A DNA stretch of 64,000 bases. It comes from an uncultured Sutterella sp. (GTDB taxonomy: Bacteria > Pseudomonadota > Gammaproteobacteria > Burkholderiales > Burkholderiaceae_F). Under the pieces are notes generated by a model that had not been told where the DNA came from, ran no database searches, and saw nothing but the letters and a program-made list of their open reading frames with translations. The stretch is from the NCBI GenBank assembly GCA_905194315.1, contig CAJJRX010000004.1, positions 39,335-103,334 of the forward strand. The letters run 5' to 3'. Positions 10,015 to 18,487 of this stretch are shown here, in pieces. The translations under genes were made by a program, and so were the position numbers. Each line of letters opens with the position of its first letter. Position 1 is the stretch's first letter.

Positions 10015-12438
10015 TCAGTGCTGCTCAGTATCGTCAGGCCAGTCAATATCGGCTGCGGCATTCCAGCTGCCGTCCTCATCCGGGTCCGTATCAGCCATGT
10101 CCGGATCAGCCCACGGAATATCATCCTCAGGCAGCGGGCCGGCCGCCTCTGTATCTTCAGATCCCATGTCTGCCCAGGGGTTGTCTGCACTGCTGCGGTC
10201 TGCCCACGGATTCTCCGGCACAGGCGTATCCTCGAGCGGCTCCCAGGCGCTCTTTTGCACGGAGGCTGCCGTGCCTGCGGCGGCAGCCGCAGGCGCGAGA
10301 TTCGCAATCGAGGGTGGTGCACCGACCGGTTTAGCACTCAGTGCCGTCCTGAAGTCGCGGGTGGTCTGCTCAGAGGCCGGCGACACCGGCGCCGGGGAGA
10401 CCTCTCCGGGCGCACTCTGCTTTGGCGCAGGCTTGCGCACTGACTGCGGCGGCTCCTCTTCGGCAGCAGCTGCCGAACCGAAGAGATGCTCCTGCAGACT
10501 TCGCACCAGCGGATTGTCCGAAAGCACCAGTCCTGCACCCTGTTTCTGGGCACCGGTCGCTTTCTCCTGGATCTGTGAGCGCGCCTGCATATCAATTCTG
10601 CGGCGGTACTCGCGCTCATCGGCCATCACCTCTTCGAGAGCCTTACGCAACTCGGCGCGGCGCGTGATGAGCGGACGGGCCACCTCTTCGCTGAAATTGC
10701 CCTCCTCCACAGCCGCATCAATTCTCACCTTGATGCGCTCGAGCTCAAGCTCGATAAACGCACGCCGGATTTCCCGGGTGGCGGTTTCACGGGGCGTGTC
10801 AATAGAGAGCTCCTCGTTGAGCAGCTGCATGTAGTAGGGATAGGAGGCACTGTGTTCGAGCTGCTGCAGGAGCGGAGCGCAGGAGTGAATCGTTCCGCCG
10901 TTCTCGTCGGTGGACGCCTGCCAGACCTCCACAATACGCTGGGCTATTCCCTGATCGGCTCCGACAAACTCCTCTTCAATCTCATGACTGAACCGGTTGA
11001 GCAGCACCGGATAAGCGAGAAAACACTGCAGCATCCGCTCGCGGATATCCTTCACGCGGGCGCGCGCCACAACAGGCGTTCTCTCCGGGAAACCCGAACG
11101 CCAGCGGGAATTGCGGCTCCAGCCGCTCTGAGTACGCACAGGAGCGGGAACCGGTTTGACGAGTCCGTACTGGCGCTGAATCTCATCAGAGGTGAGACGT
11201 GTCACGCCGGCGATTTCCTTGATCACGGCAAGCTGTAGAATCGGCGCCTTCAGCATGGAGAGCACCAGAGGCCTGGCTTCGGCGACAACCTTGGCACGGT
11301 CATCGGCATACTGCAGCTCCTTGCCTTCAACAAGGATGTGTTTGAGAAACTGCGACAGCGTATAGGCCTTCTCAATCTGCGCTTCATACGCCTGAGGACC
11401 CTCAGCTTTGATCAGGCTGTCCGGATCGTGCTCGGGCGGCAGGATGATAAAACCTGCCTTCTGCATGTCCGTGATCACTGGCAGCGTCGCTTCGAGTGCA
11501 CGGCGGGCCGCCTTGCGCCCGGCAGCATCTCCGTCAAAGGAGAAATACACGGTATCGGCGATTTTGAAAAGCTTATGAACGTGCTCGCTCGTAATCGAGG
11601 TTCCCAGGGCGGCCACCGCCTCGGTAAACCCGGCCTGCGAGAGCTGGATCACATCCATATAGCCTTCGCAGACGATCGCGCGTCCTTTCTGATGAATGGC
11701 CTCACGAGCCTCATAGAGCCCGTAGAGTTCACTGCCCTTGTGATAAATCGGGGTTTCGGGACTGTTGAGATACTTCGGCTGCTCGTCACCGTTCATGGTA
11801 CGGGCACCGAACCCGATCACCTGTCCGCGAGGGTTGCGGATGGGGAACATGATGCGGCCGCGGAACGCGTCATAGCGGCGGTCGTTTTTCACATTCACCA
11901 GTCCCACATCAACGAGTTCCTTTGCCTCGTAACGGGCGCCGAAAAGACCTTTGAGCGAATGCCACTCATCGGGGGAATACCCGAGCGCAAAACGCCGGGC
12001 GGTCTCGGAGAGAATTGCACGGTTTTTGAGGTATTCGATAGCCCGGCTGCTGCGACTCAGCTCCGAGGTGTAAAACGCGGCCGCTTCGCTCATGTAATCC
12101 GTGAGGGTGCGGCTGCGCTCCAGGACCCTGGCTCTGGCAGGCGAACGGTCCTCGGGAACCACCATGCCGTAGAAGCCGGCGAGTTTTCTCACCGCATCAG
12201 GGAACTCCAGCCCCTCATAGGCCATCAGAAAACCGATGGCATTACCCGAGGCACCACAGCCGAAACATTTGTAGATCTGTTTGGTGGGGCTCACGGAAAA
12301 CGAGGGGGTTTTCTCCTTGTGAAACGGGCAGCAGGCGGTGAGATTACGACCTGCCTTCTTCAGGCGGACATATCGCCCGACAACATCGGCGATATCCGCT
12401 CGATCAAGCAAATTCGTAATAAATCCCTCTGGAATCAT
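10015..12438 (-). CDS. dnaG: DNA primase
   Basis: This encodes 807 aa, longer than E. coli DnaG (581) because of a Pro/Ala-rich and then Asp/Trp-rich tail from about residue 620. ATG 12438 has GGAG eight bases upstream; the more upstream TTG at 12471 lacks one. The N-terminal CHC2 zinc site is intact (C37, H40, C58, C61), followed by the catalytic TOPRIM core (VCEGYMDV, and SFDGDAAGRKAARRALE) and a helicase-binding region. It makes RNA primers at the replication fork with DnaB. It is preceded by rpsU and yqeY as in the classic macromolecular synthesis operon, but the next gene downstream is the ABC importer, not rpoD. The tail is low-complexity and may bind partners; that is inference. Confidence 0.96.
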   Translation of the reverse strand: MIPEGFITNLLDRADIADVVGRYVRLKKAGRNLTACCPFHKEKTPSFSVSPTKQIYKCFGCGASGNAIGFLMAYEGLEFPDAVRKLAGFYGMVVPEDRSPARARVLERSRTLTDYMSEAAAFYTSELSRSSRAIEYLKNRAILSETARRFALGYSPDEWHSLKGLFGARYEAKELVDVGLVNVKNDRRYDAFRGRIMFPIRNPRGQVIGFGARTMNGDEQPKYLNSPETPIYHKGSELYGLYEAREAIHQKGRAIVCEGYMDVIQLSQAGFTEAVAALGTSITSEHVHKLFKIADTVYFSFDGDAAGRKAARRALEATLPVITDMQKAGFIILPPEHDPDSLIKAEGPQAYEAQIEKAYTLSQFLKHILVEGKELQYADDRAKVVAEARPLVLSMLKAPILQLAVIKEIAGVTRLTSDEIQRQYGLVKPVPAPVRTQSGWSRNSRWRSGFPERTPVVARARVKDIRERMLQCFLAYPVLLNRFSHEIEEEFVGADQGIAQRIVEVWQASTDENGGTIHSCAPLLQQLEHSASYPYYMQLLNEELSIDTPRETATREIRRAFIELELERIKVRIDAAVEEGNFSEEVARPLITRRAELRKALEEVMADEREYRRRIDMQARSQIQEKATGAQKQGAGLVLSDNPLVRSLQEHLFGSAAAAEEEPPQSVRKPAPKQSAPGEVSPAPVSPASEQTTRDFRTALSAKPVGAPPSIANLAPAAAAAGTAASVQKSAWEPLEDTPVPENPWADRSSADNPWADMGSEDTEAAGPLPEDDIPWADPDMADTDPDEDGSWNAAADIDWPDDTEQH

Positions 12439-12580
12439 ATCCGCTCCGGCTCTGAGAAATCCCGTTAACAACTGACCAGCCCGTTGAGGCAGGACACAGA
12501 CAATCTATTTTAACGCCCGCGGCGACAAATTAATACGCGGACACACTTTTTGAGCTCGCCACTGTGCAAACACAGGCGAA

Positions 12581-12620
12581 AAAAAGCCGCCCGAGGAGAT
12601 TTTCCTTCAGGCGGCTTTTC
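12581..12620. terminator. Intrinsic terminator between yqeY and dnaG
   Basis: The stem AAAAAGCCGCC/GGCGGCTTTT with an 18-nt loop is flanked by A and T runs on both sides. On the minus strand it follows yqeY, so dnaG probably needs its own promoter or depends on read-through. Confidence 0.75.
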
Positions 12621-12686
12621 TGCGTTAATTTGTGTCGTTACAGACGACACCCGCGAGCGATAAGTGCGTCGCGCGCAGACTGAACA

Positions 12687-13130
12687 TCAGGCGCTCAAAC
12701 GGGCTTTCACCAGAGCACTGACCTTGCCGAGATCCGCACGACCGGCGACCTTGGCTTTGACCAGACCCATGACTTTGCCCATAGCGGCCATCCCTGTCTG
12801 TCCGACTTCGGCGATCGCTTCATCAATGACAGCCATCACCTCGTCATCACTCAGAGCCTTCGGAAGATAAGCTTCCAGCACTCTGATTTCTGCAGCTTCC
12901 TTGTCGGCGAGGTCCTGACGGCCCCCGGCCACATACTGCTCAACAGAGTCACGACGCTGCTTAACCATTTTGGCAATCACTTGCAGCACGATAGCATCGT
13001 CGGCGTCAATCTGTTCGTCGACCTCACGCTGCTTAATCGCGGCAAGGAGCAAACGAATCGTGCTCAGACCAGCCGCATCATGCGCACGCATGGCAGTCTT
13101 CATATCTTCGCGGATTCTGTCCTTAATCAT
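12687..13130 (-). CDS. YqeY/GatB-domain protein
   Basis: This encodes 147 aa. The second ATG (13130) is chosen because GAAGG is correctly spaced from it and abuts the first. It matches the YqeY family, which resembles the C-terminal tRNA-binding domain of GatB (MIKDRIREDMKTAMRAHD; GKVMGLVKAKVAGRAD). The precise role is unknown; a link to amidation of mischarged tRNA has been proposed. Its place between rpsU and dnaG is common in proteobacteria and supports the identification. Confidence 0.9.
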   Translation of the reverse strand: MIKDRIREDMKTAMRAHDAAGLSTIRLLLAAIKQREVDEQIDADDAIVLQVIAKMVKQRRDSVEQYVAGGRQDLADKEAAEIRVLEAYLPKALSDDEVMAVIDEAIAEVGQTGMAAMGKVMGLVKAKVAGRADLGKVSALVKARLSA

Positions 13131-13263
13131 CACCATCCTTCGTGAGGGTAAATAGTCTTTAAATCATTTCCCGGCAGTGCATCGCACTGTCAGAAATAAG
13201 TGAGTGCGCTCAAACGGCACTCCTCTCCCCCTCGCACCCGGCGAGGAAGCATCTGCCACTGAA

Positions 13264-13476
13264 TCAGTAGAGCTTCTTGGGGAGCATCATGCTGCGAAGG
13301 CGCTTGTAGTGGCGCTTGACAGCAGCAGCCTTCTTGCGCTTGCGTTCAGCGGTGGGCTTTTCGTAAAACTCACGGGCACGCAGTTCAGTAAGAAGACCGG
13401 ACTTTTCGATGGTGCGCTTGAAGCGGCGGAGGGCAACTTCAAACGGTTCGTTTTCTTTAACGCGAATAGTAGGCAT
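13264..13476 (-). CDS. rpsU: 30S ribosomal protein S21
   Basis: This encodes 70 aa, the usual length. The sequence begins MPTIRVKENEPFEVALRRFK and ends in a Lys/Arg-rich tail (RKRKKAAAVKRHYKRL). The true start is the ATG at 13476, with AGG seven bases upstream; the longer reading frame to 13557 is not needed. S21 joins the 30S platform near the anti-Shine-Dalgarno end of 16S rRNA and assists initiation. It is first in the minus-strand macromolecular synthesis cluster and is divergent from tsaD. Confidence 0.97.
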   Translation of the reverse strand: MPTIRVKENEPFEVALRRFKRTIEKSGLLTELRAREFYEKPTAERKRKKAAAVKRHYKRLRSMMLPKKLY

Positions 13477-13848
13477 TAGGCACCTAACCTCAGTAAAAAC
13501 ATGTGATGACCCGGAAAACTGACAGACTTTCTCGGTCTGGTTCCGGGACAAGACCATAGAGAAAGCGGTTCAGGCAGAGGTACTTTCAAGAAACGCATGT
13601 CTGAAGGTACAGTACGAGAACACGTAAAAACGGGATTTTCTCACAAAACTGCTCCCTGAGGCAACACTAAAGGGAATTTTTTTTGTTCCGGCCGTCCTGC
13701 CGCGGTGAGTCGTGTTCCGGAGATTCTCCGCTTTTGCAGGTCTCTGCGGCTCTGCTCAGTGCTAAAATAGTAATTTTTCCTCACCTTCTCCTGCTGCATG
13801 CTCACTGTGCCCGAAGGCCGCAGCGGAGCATCTCTGCAGATTACTCAT
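13477..13848. other. Divergent promoter region of rpsU and tsaD
   Basis: No gene. It holds the start regions of both genes. A plus-strand -10-like TAAAAT at 13763-13768 lies 80 bp before tsaD, but no convincing -35 box precedes it. Confidence 0.45.
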
Positions 13849-14877
13849 ATGCTCGTTTTAGGTATTGAATCCTCCTGCGACGAAACCGGTGCCGCCCTGA
13901 TTTCCGGAGAGGGGCTGCTCGCAGACGCCCTGCATTCTCAGATCGACATGCACAAAGCCTACGGCGGTGTGGTCCCTGAGCTTGCCAGCCGCGACCATAT
14001 CCGGCGCGCCATCGTGCTTATCGATGAGGTCCTTGCCAAAGCCGGCAAAGTACGCTCGGACATTGATGCGATCGCCGTCACTGAAGGTCCCGGTCTTGCC
14101 GGCGCGCTGCTTGTCGGTAACTGTGTCGCTCACGCCATCGGCTGGGCACTCGACAAACCCGTGCTCGGGGTGCATCACCTCGAAGGACATCTGCTTGCCG
14201 CCCGTCTGGCCACTCCGGCTCCGGAATTCCCTTTCCTGGCGGTTCTGGTCTCAGGCGGACACACCCAGTTCATGCGGGTCGAGAAATTCGGAACCTATGA
14301 AATTCTCGGACAGACACTTGACGACGCAGCCGGCGAGGCTTTTGACAAAACCGCGCAGCTGCTCGGTCTGCCCTACCCCGGCGGTCCCGCTGTTTCGGCG
14401 CTTGCTGAAGAGGGACGGCCCGGTGTGATTGAGCTGGCACGTCCGATGATTCACTCGCACAACCTTGACATGAGCTTCTCGGGCCTCAAAACCAGCGTGC
14501 TCACTGCGGTGCAGCAGGCAGCCGATCCGGCTGATGAACAGTTCCGCCGGGACCTCGCCCGCGGCTTTGTCGATGCGGTGGTGGATGTACTCTCAACGAA
14601 GATGGTCAGCGCCATGAAGCAGACACGGCTCAAGAACGTGGTCGTCGCGGGCGGCGTATCCGCCAACAAACAGCTTCGCGCCCGGCTCACCGAAGAGATT
14701 GAACGCCGGCGCGGGAAAATCTTTTTCCCGCCGATGCGCCTGTGCACCGACAACGGTGCGATGATCGCCGCAGCCGGTCTTGCCCGTCTCGAGGCAATGA
14801 GTCAGGCAGAGCGAGACGCCCTGCTCAGGAACCGCTCTTTTGAAGTGCGTCCCCGCTGGGCGCTCGAATCGCTTTAA
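13849..14877 (+). CDS. tsaD: tRNA threonylcarbamoyladenosine (t6A) transferase TsaD
   Basis: This encodes 342 aa. The start ATG 13849 (MLVLGIESSCDET) matches the family N-terminus; the upstream frame to 13798 is not conserved-looking. ASKHA-fold markers are visible: GIESSCDET, the metal-binding pair H110/H114 in HHLEGH, VSGGHTQ, and VVAGGVSANKQLR. It transfers threonylcarbamoyl from TsaC-made TC-AMP to A37 of ANN-decoding tRNAs, working with TsaB and TsaE. The ribosome binding site is poor, with the nearest GGAG about 20 bases away. Its position divergent from rpsU is the widespread arrangement. Confidence 0.96.
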   Translation: MLVLGIESSCDETGAALISGEGLLADALHSQIDMHKAYGGVVPELASRDHIRRAIVLIDEVLAKAGKVRSDIDAIAVTEGPGLAGALLVGNCVAHAIGWALDKPVLGVHHLEGHLLAARLATPAPEFPFLAVLVSGGHTQFMRVEKFGTYEILGQTLDDAAGEAFDKTAQLLGLPYPGGPAVSALAEEGRPGVIELARPMIHSHNLDMSFSGLKTSVLTAVQQAADPADEQFRRDLARGFVDAVVDVLSTKMVSAMKQTRLKNVVVAGGVSANKQLRARLTEEIERRRGKIFFPPMRLCTDNGAMIAAAGLARLEAMSQAERDALLRNRSFEVRPRWALESL

Positions 14878-14968
14878 AGCGCCGGGAGACTCTGCGGCAA
14901 GCCGTGAGTCTCCTTTTCTTTTGTATTATTGTCGAGTCACATTTTCTTTTTTTGCAGGAGTTGCTCTT

Positions 14969-15742
14969 ATGCTCCGTGATCCGCATTACACAGCCGACGC
15001 CATTGCCCGCTGGATTCGCAGCTACTTCGATCAGTCCCTGCCCGGGGCAAGTGCCGTGATCGGCATTTCGGGCGGCAAAGACAGTGCTGTTGTCGCCGCA
15101 CTCTGTGTGAAAGCGCTGGGTAAAGAGCGCGTGATCGGCGTACTGATGCCCGACGGTGAGCAGAAGGATATCGCCGACAGCAGAGCGGTTGTAGAGCATC
15201 TCGGTATCCGTTCGATCTGCGTGGATATCTCGCCCTTCTCCCGTGCCTTCGCCGGCACGCTTCCCGCGGCAGAGGGTTTTGCCGAGGTAACCGGTCGCAG
15301 CGCGCTTGAGGGCGAGGCTGCCGTGAATTTTCCGGCCAGACTCCGTATGACCACCCTCTACGCCGTGGCACAGTCGCTGCCCGCGGGCGGTCTTGTGCTC
15401 AACACCTGCAACCTCTCGGAGGACTGGGTGGGCTACTCGACCAAATTCGGTGATGCGGCGGGCGATCTGAGTCCGCTCGCGCAGATCAGAGTCTCCGAAG
15501 TACGCGAGCTCGGCATTGCGCTCGGTCTGCCCGAACGGCTCGTCTACAAAACCCCTTCAGACGGTCTGAGCGGTCTCTCGGACGAGGCGAAGCTCGGCTT
15601 TACCTACGCCATGCTCGACGAGTATCTTGAGACAGGCGTCTGCCCCGACCCTGCTGTCAAGGCAAAAATCGACCGGCTGCATGCGGCCAATCTGCATAAA
15701 CTCAACCCCATGCCGCATTTTGAAAAAACCGCCGAACATTAA
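14969..15742 (+). CDS. nadE: NH3-dependent NAD+ synthetase
   Basis: This encodes 257 aa, the short ammonia-dependent form without a glutaminase domain. The start at 14969 is set by GCAGGAG eight bases upstream. The PP-loop SGGKDS is at residues 34-39, and NTCNLSEDWVGYSTKFGD and KTPSDGLS match the dimeric synthetase active site. It converts deamido-NAD+, ATP and ammonia to NAD+. It lies 91 bp after tsaD on the same strand and ends at a strong two-way terminator. Confidence 0.94.
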   Translation: MLRDPHYTADAIARWIRSYFDQSLPGASAVIGISGGKDSAVVAALCVKALGKERVIGVLMPDGEQKDIADSRAVVEHLGIRSICVDISPFSRAFAGTLPAAEGFAEVTGRSALEGEAAVNFPARLRMTTLYAVAQSLPAGGLVLNTCNLSEDWVGYSTKFGDAAGDLSPLAQIRVSEVRELGIALGLPERLVYKTPSDGLSGLSDEAKLGFTYAMLDEYLETGVCPDPAVKAKIDRLHAANLHKLNPMPHFEKTAEH

Positions 15743-15755
15743 ACACACCGGACGC

Positions 15756-15788
15756 AAAAAAAGGATCTGACACGCAGATCCTTTTTTG
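15756..15788. terminator. Bidirectional terminator between nadE and ybaK
   Basis: A 13-bp stem, AAAAAAGGATCTG with CAGATCCTTTTTT, with a 5-nt loop serves both convergent genes. Confidence 0.88.
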
Positions 15789-15814
15789 TGTTTTCAGACC
15801 GAAAGCTTATCCTG

Positions 15815-16309
15815 TCAGGCCTTTTCAATGGCGCACTGAACCGGCTTCGCTCCGAGCACGTCTCTGAGAACGGCCGGATCGATCCCGACCTGATAGCCGC
15901 GGCGTCCGCCGTTGATGAAGATACGGTCCATTTCAAGAATCGTGCTCTCAACATAAACCGGCATCGTCTTGCGCGTGCCGAACGGACTGGTCCCGCCGAC
16001 CATATAGCCCGAGTTGCGCTGAGCCTGATCAGGCTTGCAGGGGCTGACACTCTTGACACCGATCTGACGGGCCAGATTCTTGGTGGAAACGTCATTGTCG
16101 CCGTGCATCAGGATGACGAGCGGCTTGCCGTGTTCATCCTCCATGATGAGTGTCTTGACAACATGATGCGGGTCAATGCCGCACTCGCGTGCCGCCTGAA
16201 GCGCTCCGCCGTGCTCCTCGTATTCATAGGAGCGTTCCTCAAACGGAATCTTGTGCTGTTTGAGCCACTGGGTGGCCGGCGTCACACTCTGATGTTTTTC
16301 TTTTGCCAT
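15815..16309 (-). CDS. ybaK: Cys-tRNA(Pro)/Cys-tRNA(Cys) deacylase YbaK/EbsC
   Basis: This encodes 164 aa, the usual length. It has the YbaK fold with the HGD motif (LMHGDNDVSTKNLA), the conserved Lys of VVKTLI, and the GGTSPFGTRK loop. It trans-edits Cys mischarged on tRNA-Pro by ProRS. It starts 126 bp downstream of ispH and has its own terminator. The INGGRRGYQVGIDP segment is typical of the bacterial YbaK branch rather than ProX. Confidence 0.93.
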   Translation of the reverse strand: MAKEKHQSVTPATQWLKQHKIPFEERSYEYEEHGGALQAARECGIDPHHVVKTLIMEDEHGKPLVILMHGDNDVSTKNLARQIGVKSVSPCKPDQAQRNSGYMVGGTSPFGTRKTMPVYVESTILEMDRIFINGGRRGYQVGIDPAVLRDVLGAKPVQCAIEKA

Positions 16310-16435
16310 TTTTCCTTTTCTTCACTGTCAGTTTTTTGCAATGGCGACATTGTGCACCTGAGACAGCCTTCAGACAGCGATTCCGGCCCGGATGTTTGCG
16401 CTAGCGCAAAAAAAACGTCCGTTCCGGCAGCACAG

Positions 16436-17392
16436 TCAGCTGCTCTGACTCTGCTCGAGATCACTTTCCCAGAGTCCTTTCGGCAGCGGGAAGGCAACAT
16501 TCTCCTCAACCCCCTCGAGTGCCACCGCCGGTTCGGCACCGCACTTCTCGATCAGGTAGTTCACCACGCCCTGCACAAGCTCTTCAGGGGCGGAAGCACC
16601 GGCAGTCACCCCGACGCTCGAGACTCCCTCAAACCAGGCCGGATCCACATGCTCGGCGGTATCCACCAGATAGGCGCGTGTGCCTTCACGTTCGGCAACT
16701 TCACGCAGGCGGTTTGAATTCGAAGACGTCGCCGAGCCGATCACCAGCACCAGATCCACCCCGGAGCGCACGAGCTGCTTGACTGCCTCCTGACGGTTCT
16801 GGGTGGCATAGCAGATGTCCTGCTGTTTGGGCTCGTGGATGAGCGGAAAACGCTTTCTGAGCGCCTGAATCATGTCATGACTGTCATCGGCACTGATCGT
16901 CGTTTGCGTCACGTAAGCCAGACTGTCCTTGTCATCGTATGGGAGTCTGTTGATATCCTCGACCGTTTCAATAAGCTCGATCCCGTCCTTGACCTGTCCC
17001 ATGGTTCCTTCCACTTCCGGATGGCCGGCATGACCGATCATGAGAATATGACGGCCGTCCTCACGCATGCGGCCCACCTCACGGTGAACCTTTGTCACGA
17101 GCGGGCAGGTGGCATCAAACACACGCAGTCCGCGCCGTGCAGCCTCCTCACTGACGGCACGCGGCACGCCGTGCGCGGAAAACACAACCGTTGCACCCGC
17201 AGGCACCTCAGAAAGGTTGTCGACAAACACGGCGCCCCGTTCGCGCAGATTGTTGACCACGGAGCGGTTGTGCACAATCTCGTGGCGGACATAAATCGGG
17301 GCACCGTAAATGGCAAGTGCACGTTCAACGATGGCAATGGCACGGGTGACACCTGCACAGAAGCCGCGGGGCTGGGCAAGGAGAATTTTCAT
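16436..17392 (-). CDS. ispH: 4-hydroxy-3-methylbut-2-enyl diphosphate reductase (LytB)
   Basis: This encodes 318 aa. ATG 17392 (MKILLAQPRGFCAGV) is the family start; the longer frame to 17443 is unsupported. The three iron-sulfur cysteines are present at C12, C96 and C194, together with the substrate-binding SAHGVP, GHAGHPEVEGT and SATSSNSNRL motifs. It performs the last step of the MEP isoprenoid pathway, reducing HMBPP to IPP and DMAPP. A short Glu/Ser tail follows the catalytic domain. Confidence 0.96.
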   Translation of the reverse strand: MKILLAQPRGFCAGVTRAIAIVERALAIYGAPIYVRHEIVHNRSVVNNLRERGAVFVDNLSEVPAGATVVFSAHGVPRAVSEEAARRGLRVFDATCPLVTKVHREVGRMREDGRHILMIGHAGHPEVEGTMGQVKDGIELIETVEDINRLPYDDKDSLAYVTQTTISADDSHDMIQALRKRFPLIHEPKQQDICYATQNRQEAVKQLVRSGVDLVLVIGSATSSNSNRLREVAEREGTRAYLVDTAEHVDPAWFEGVSSVGVTAGASAPEELVQGVVNYLIEKCGAEPAVALEGVEENVAFPLPKGLWESDLEQSQSS

Positions 17393-17532
17393 AAGCGGTT
17401 CTCTCCGGGTTACTCCGGAATCAGACCCGGAGAAAAATAGCATTCATCAGACGCGCTCAGAGAAACGGCAGATTCTCTGCGCGGAAAATCAGTTCTTCTG
17501 ATTGTACCTAAGTCAGCAGCCGGGAAAAAGTG

Positions 17533-17552
17533 AAAAAACCGGTCCCCGGTTT
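17533..17552 (-). terminator. Terminator-like hairpin upstream of ispH
   Basis: A 7-bp stem AAACCGG/CCGGTTT with a 3-nt loop is followed on the minus strand by six T. It lies between the ispH start and any upstream minus-strand promoter, so it would act as an attenuator or end a small transcript. Confidence 0.4.
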
Positions 17553-17815
17553 CCTGTCTGCATTGCGCAGGGCGTTCCGGGGGGCTTTCTGACGGGCACA
17601 GGCGGCCCGACAGGAGGCCCAAAACAACGGAGAAAACAAGACAAATGTGAAAAAAATTCCGTCTGAAAGCACACAAGCGGGAAAAAAATCGGTAGAATGC
17701 GCCTCACGCTTGAAATTTTCGGCTGACCTGATTCCCTGTACTGACACTGTGGGGCAATCGAGCCTGTTTGGCAATTAATTCGTCATTCAGGTGGCAGACG
17801 ATGATCATTCTGGCG

Positions 17816-17821
17816 TATAAT
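17816..17821 (+). promoter_or_regulatory. -10 box of the rpmB-rpmG promoter
   Basis: A perfect TATAAT lies 93 bp before rpmB. The best -35 is TGGCAG with an 18-bp spacer (17792-17797), which is weak, so the -10 carries the call. Confidence 0.55.
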
Positions 17822-17914
17822 CTCATTCTTTCTGCGCTCGCGTGGCTTCCTTAAATGCGTTTGAGGTTTGAGCCTGCGAGATGTTTTTATTTCAAATTTT
17901 GACTGGAGTTAGAG

Positions 17915-18148
17915 ATGGCACGAGTGTGTCAAGTCACCGGTAAGGCGCCGATGGTCGGCCATCACGTCTCGCACGCGAACAATAAAACAAAGCGTCGCTT
18001 CATGCCCAATCTGCAGTATCGCCGTTTCTGGGTTGAAAGTGAAAACCGTTGGGTTCGTCTGCGTTTGACGACGGCTGGCCTTCGCACGGTTGATAAGATT
18101 GGTATTGATGCTGTTCTGGCGGACCTTCGCGCCCGCGGCGAAATCTAA
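17915..18148 (+). CDS. rpmB: 50S ribosomal protein L28
   Basis: This encodes 77 aa with the start GGAGTTAGAG-ATG. It begins MARVCQVTGKAPMVGHHVSH and carries the SENRWVRLRLTTAGLR block of L28. It binds near the exit-tunnel region of 23S rRNA. It is followed 12 bp later by rpmG, the invariant partner. Confidence 0.97.
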   Translation: MARVCQVTGKAPMVGHHVSHANNKTKRRFMPNLQYRRFWVESENRWVRLRLTTAGLRTVDKIGIDAVLADLRARGEI

Positions 18149-18160
18149 TAGGAGTTCACC

Positions 18161-18328
18161 ATGGCAAAAGGCGCACGCGAGAAGATTAAGCTCGAATCCA
18201 CGGCCGGTACCGGTCACTTCTACACCACGACGAAGAACAAGAAGAATTCCTCTGGCAAGATGGAAATCTCCAAGTTCGACCCCGTGGCCCGTAAGCATGT
18301 GGTTTACAAGGAAACCAAGCTCAAGTAA
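18161..18328 (+). CDS. rpmG: 50S ribosomal protein L33
   Basis: This encodes 55 aa. It starts ATGGCAAAAGGCGCA with AGGAG at an ideal distance. The sequence MAKGAREKIKLESTAGTGHF and a tail FDPVARKHVVYKETKLK identify L33 of the zinc-independent (C-minus) type: the four cysteines of the zinc form are absent. It is cotranscribed with rpmB. Confidence 0.96.
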   Translation: MAKGAREKIKLESTAGTGHFYTTTKNKKNSSGKMEISKFDPVARKHVVYKETKLK

Positions 18329-18350
18329 TTCGAGACTTGGATTTCATGCG

Positions 18351-18383
18351 AAAAAGCTCGGTTTCTGACCGGGCTTTTTGCTT
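18351..18383 (+). terminator. Terminator of rpmB-rpmG
   Basis: A 12-bp stem (one G-T) AAAAAGCTCGGT/ACCGGGCTTTTT with a 5-nt loop lies 23 bp after the rpmG stop. Confidence 0.82.
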
Positions 18384-18426
18384 TTTCGGGTGGCTGTTTT
18401 TCCGTGTAGTGAAACAGCACCGGCAT

Positions 18427-18469
18427 CAAAAAAGCCGTCAGCGGTGTGAGACCGCGGACGGCTTTTTTT
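18427..18469 (-). terminator. Terminator of the rsmB-type gene
   Basis: The stem AAAAAAGCCGTC/GACGGCTTTTTT encloses an inner hairpin (GCGGT/ACCGC) and has T-runs on both strands. It lies just past the minus-strand methyltransferase stop. Confidence 0.8.
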
Positions 18470-18487
18470 CAGGACTCAAAACCTGTA

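Larger units (their letters stand above)
17393..17914. other. Divergent region between ispH and rpmB
   Basis: 520 bp with no credible gene. It contains the rpmB promoter near 17816 and, on the minus strand about 140 bp before ispH, a terminator-like hairpin at 17533-17552. That hairpin implies a short minus-strand transcript ending there: either an ispH leader or a small RNA. The overlapping small frames at 17410-17774 share bases with each other and look random. Confidence 0.45.
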
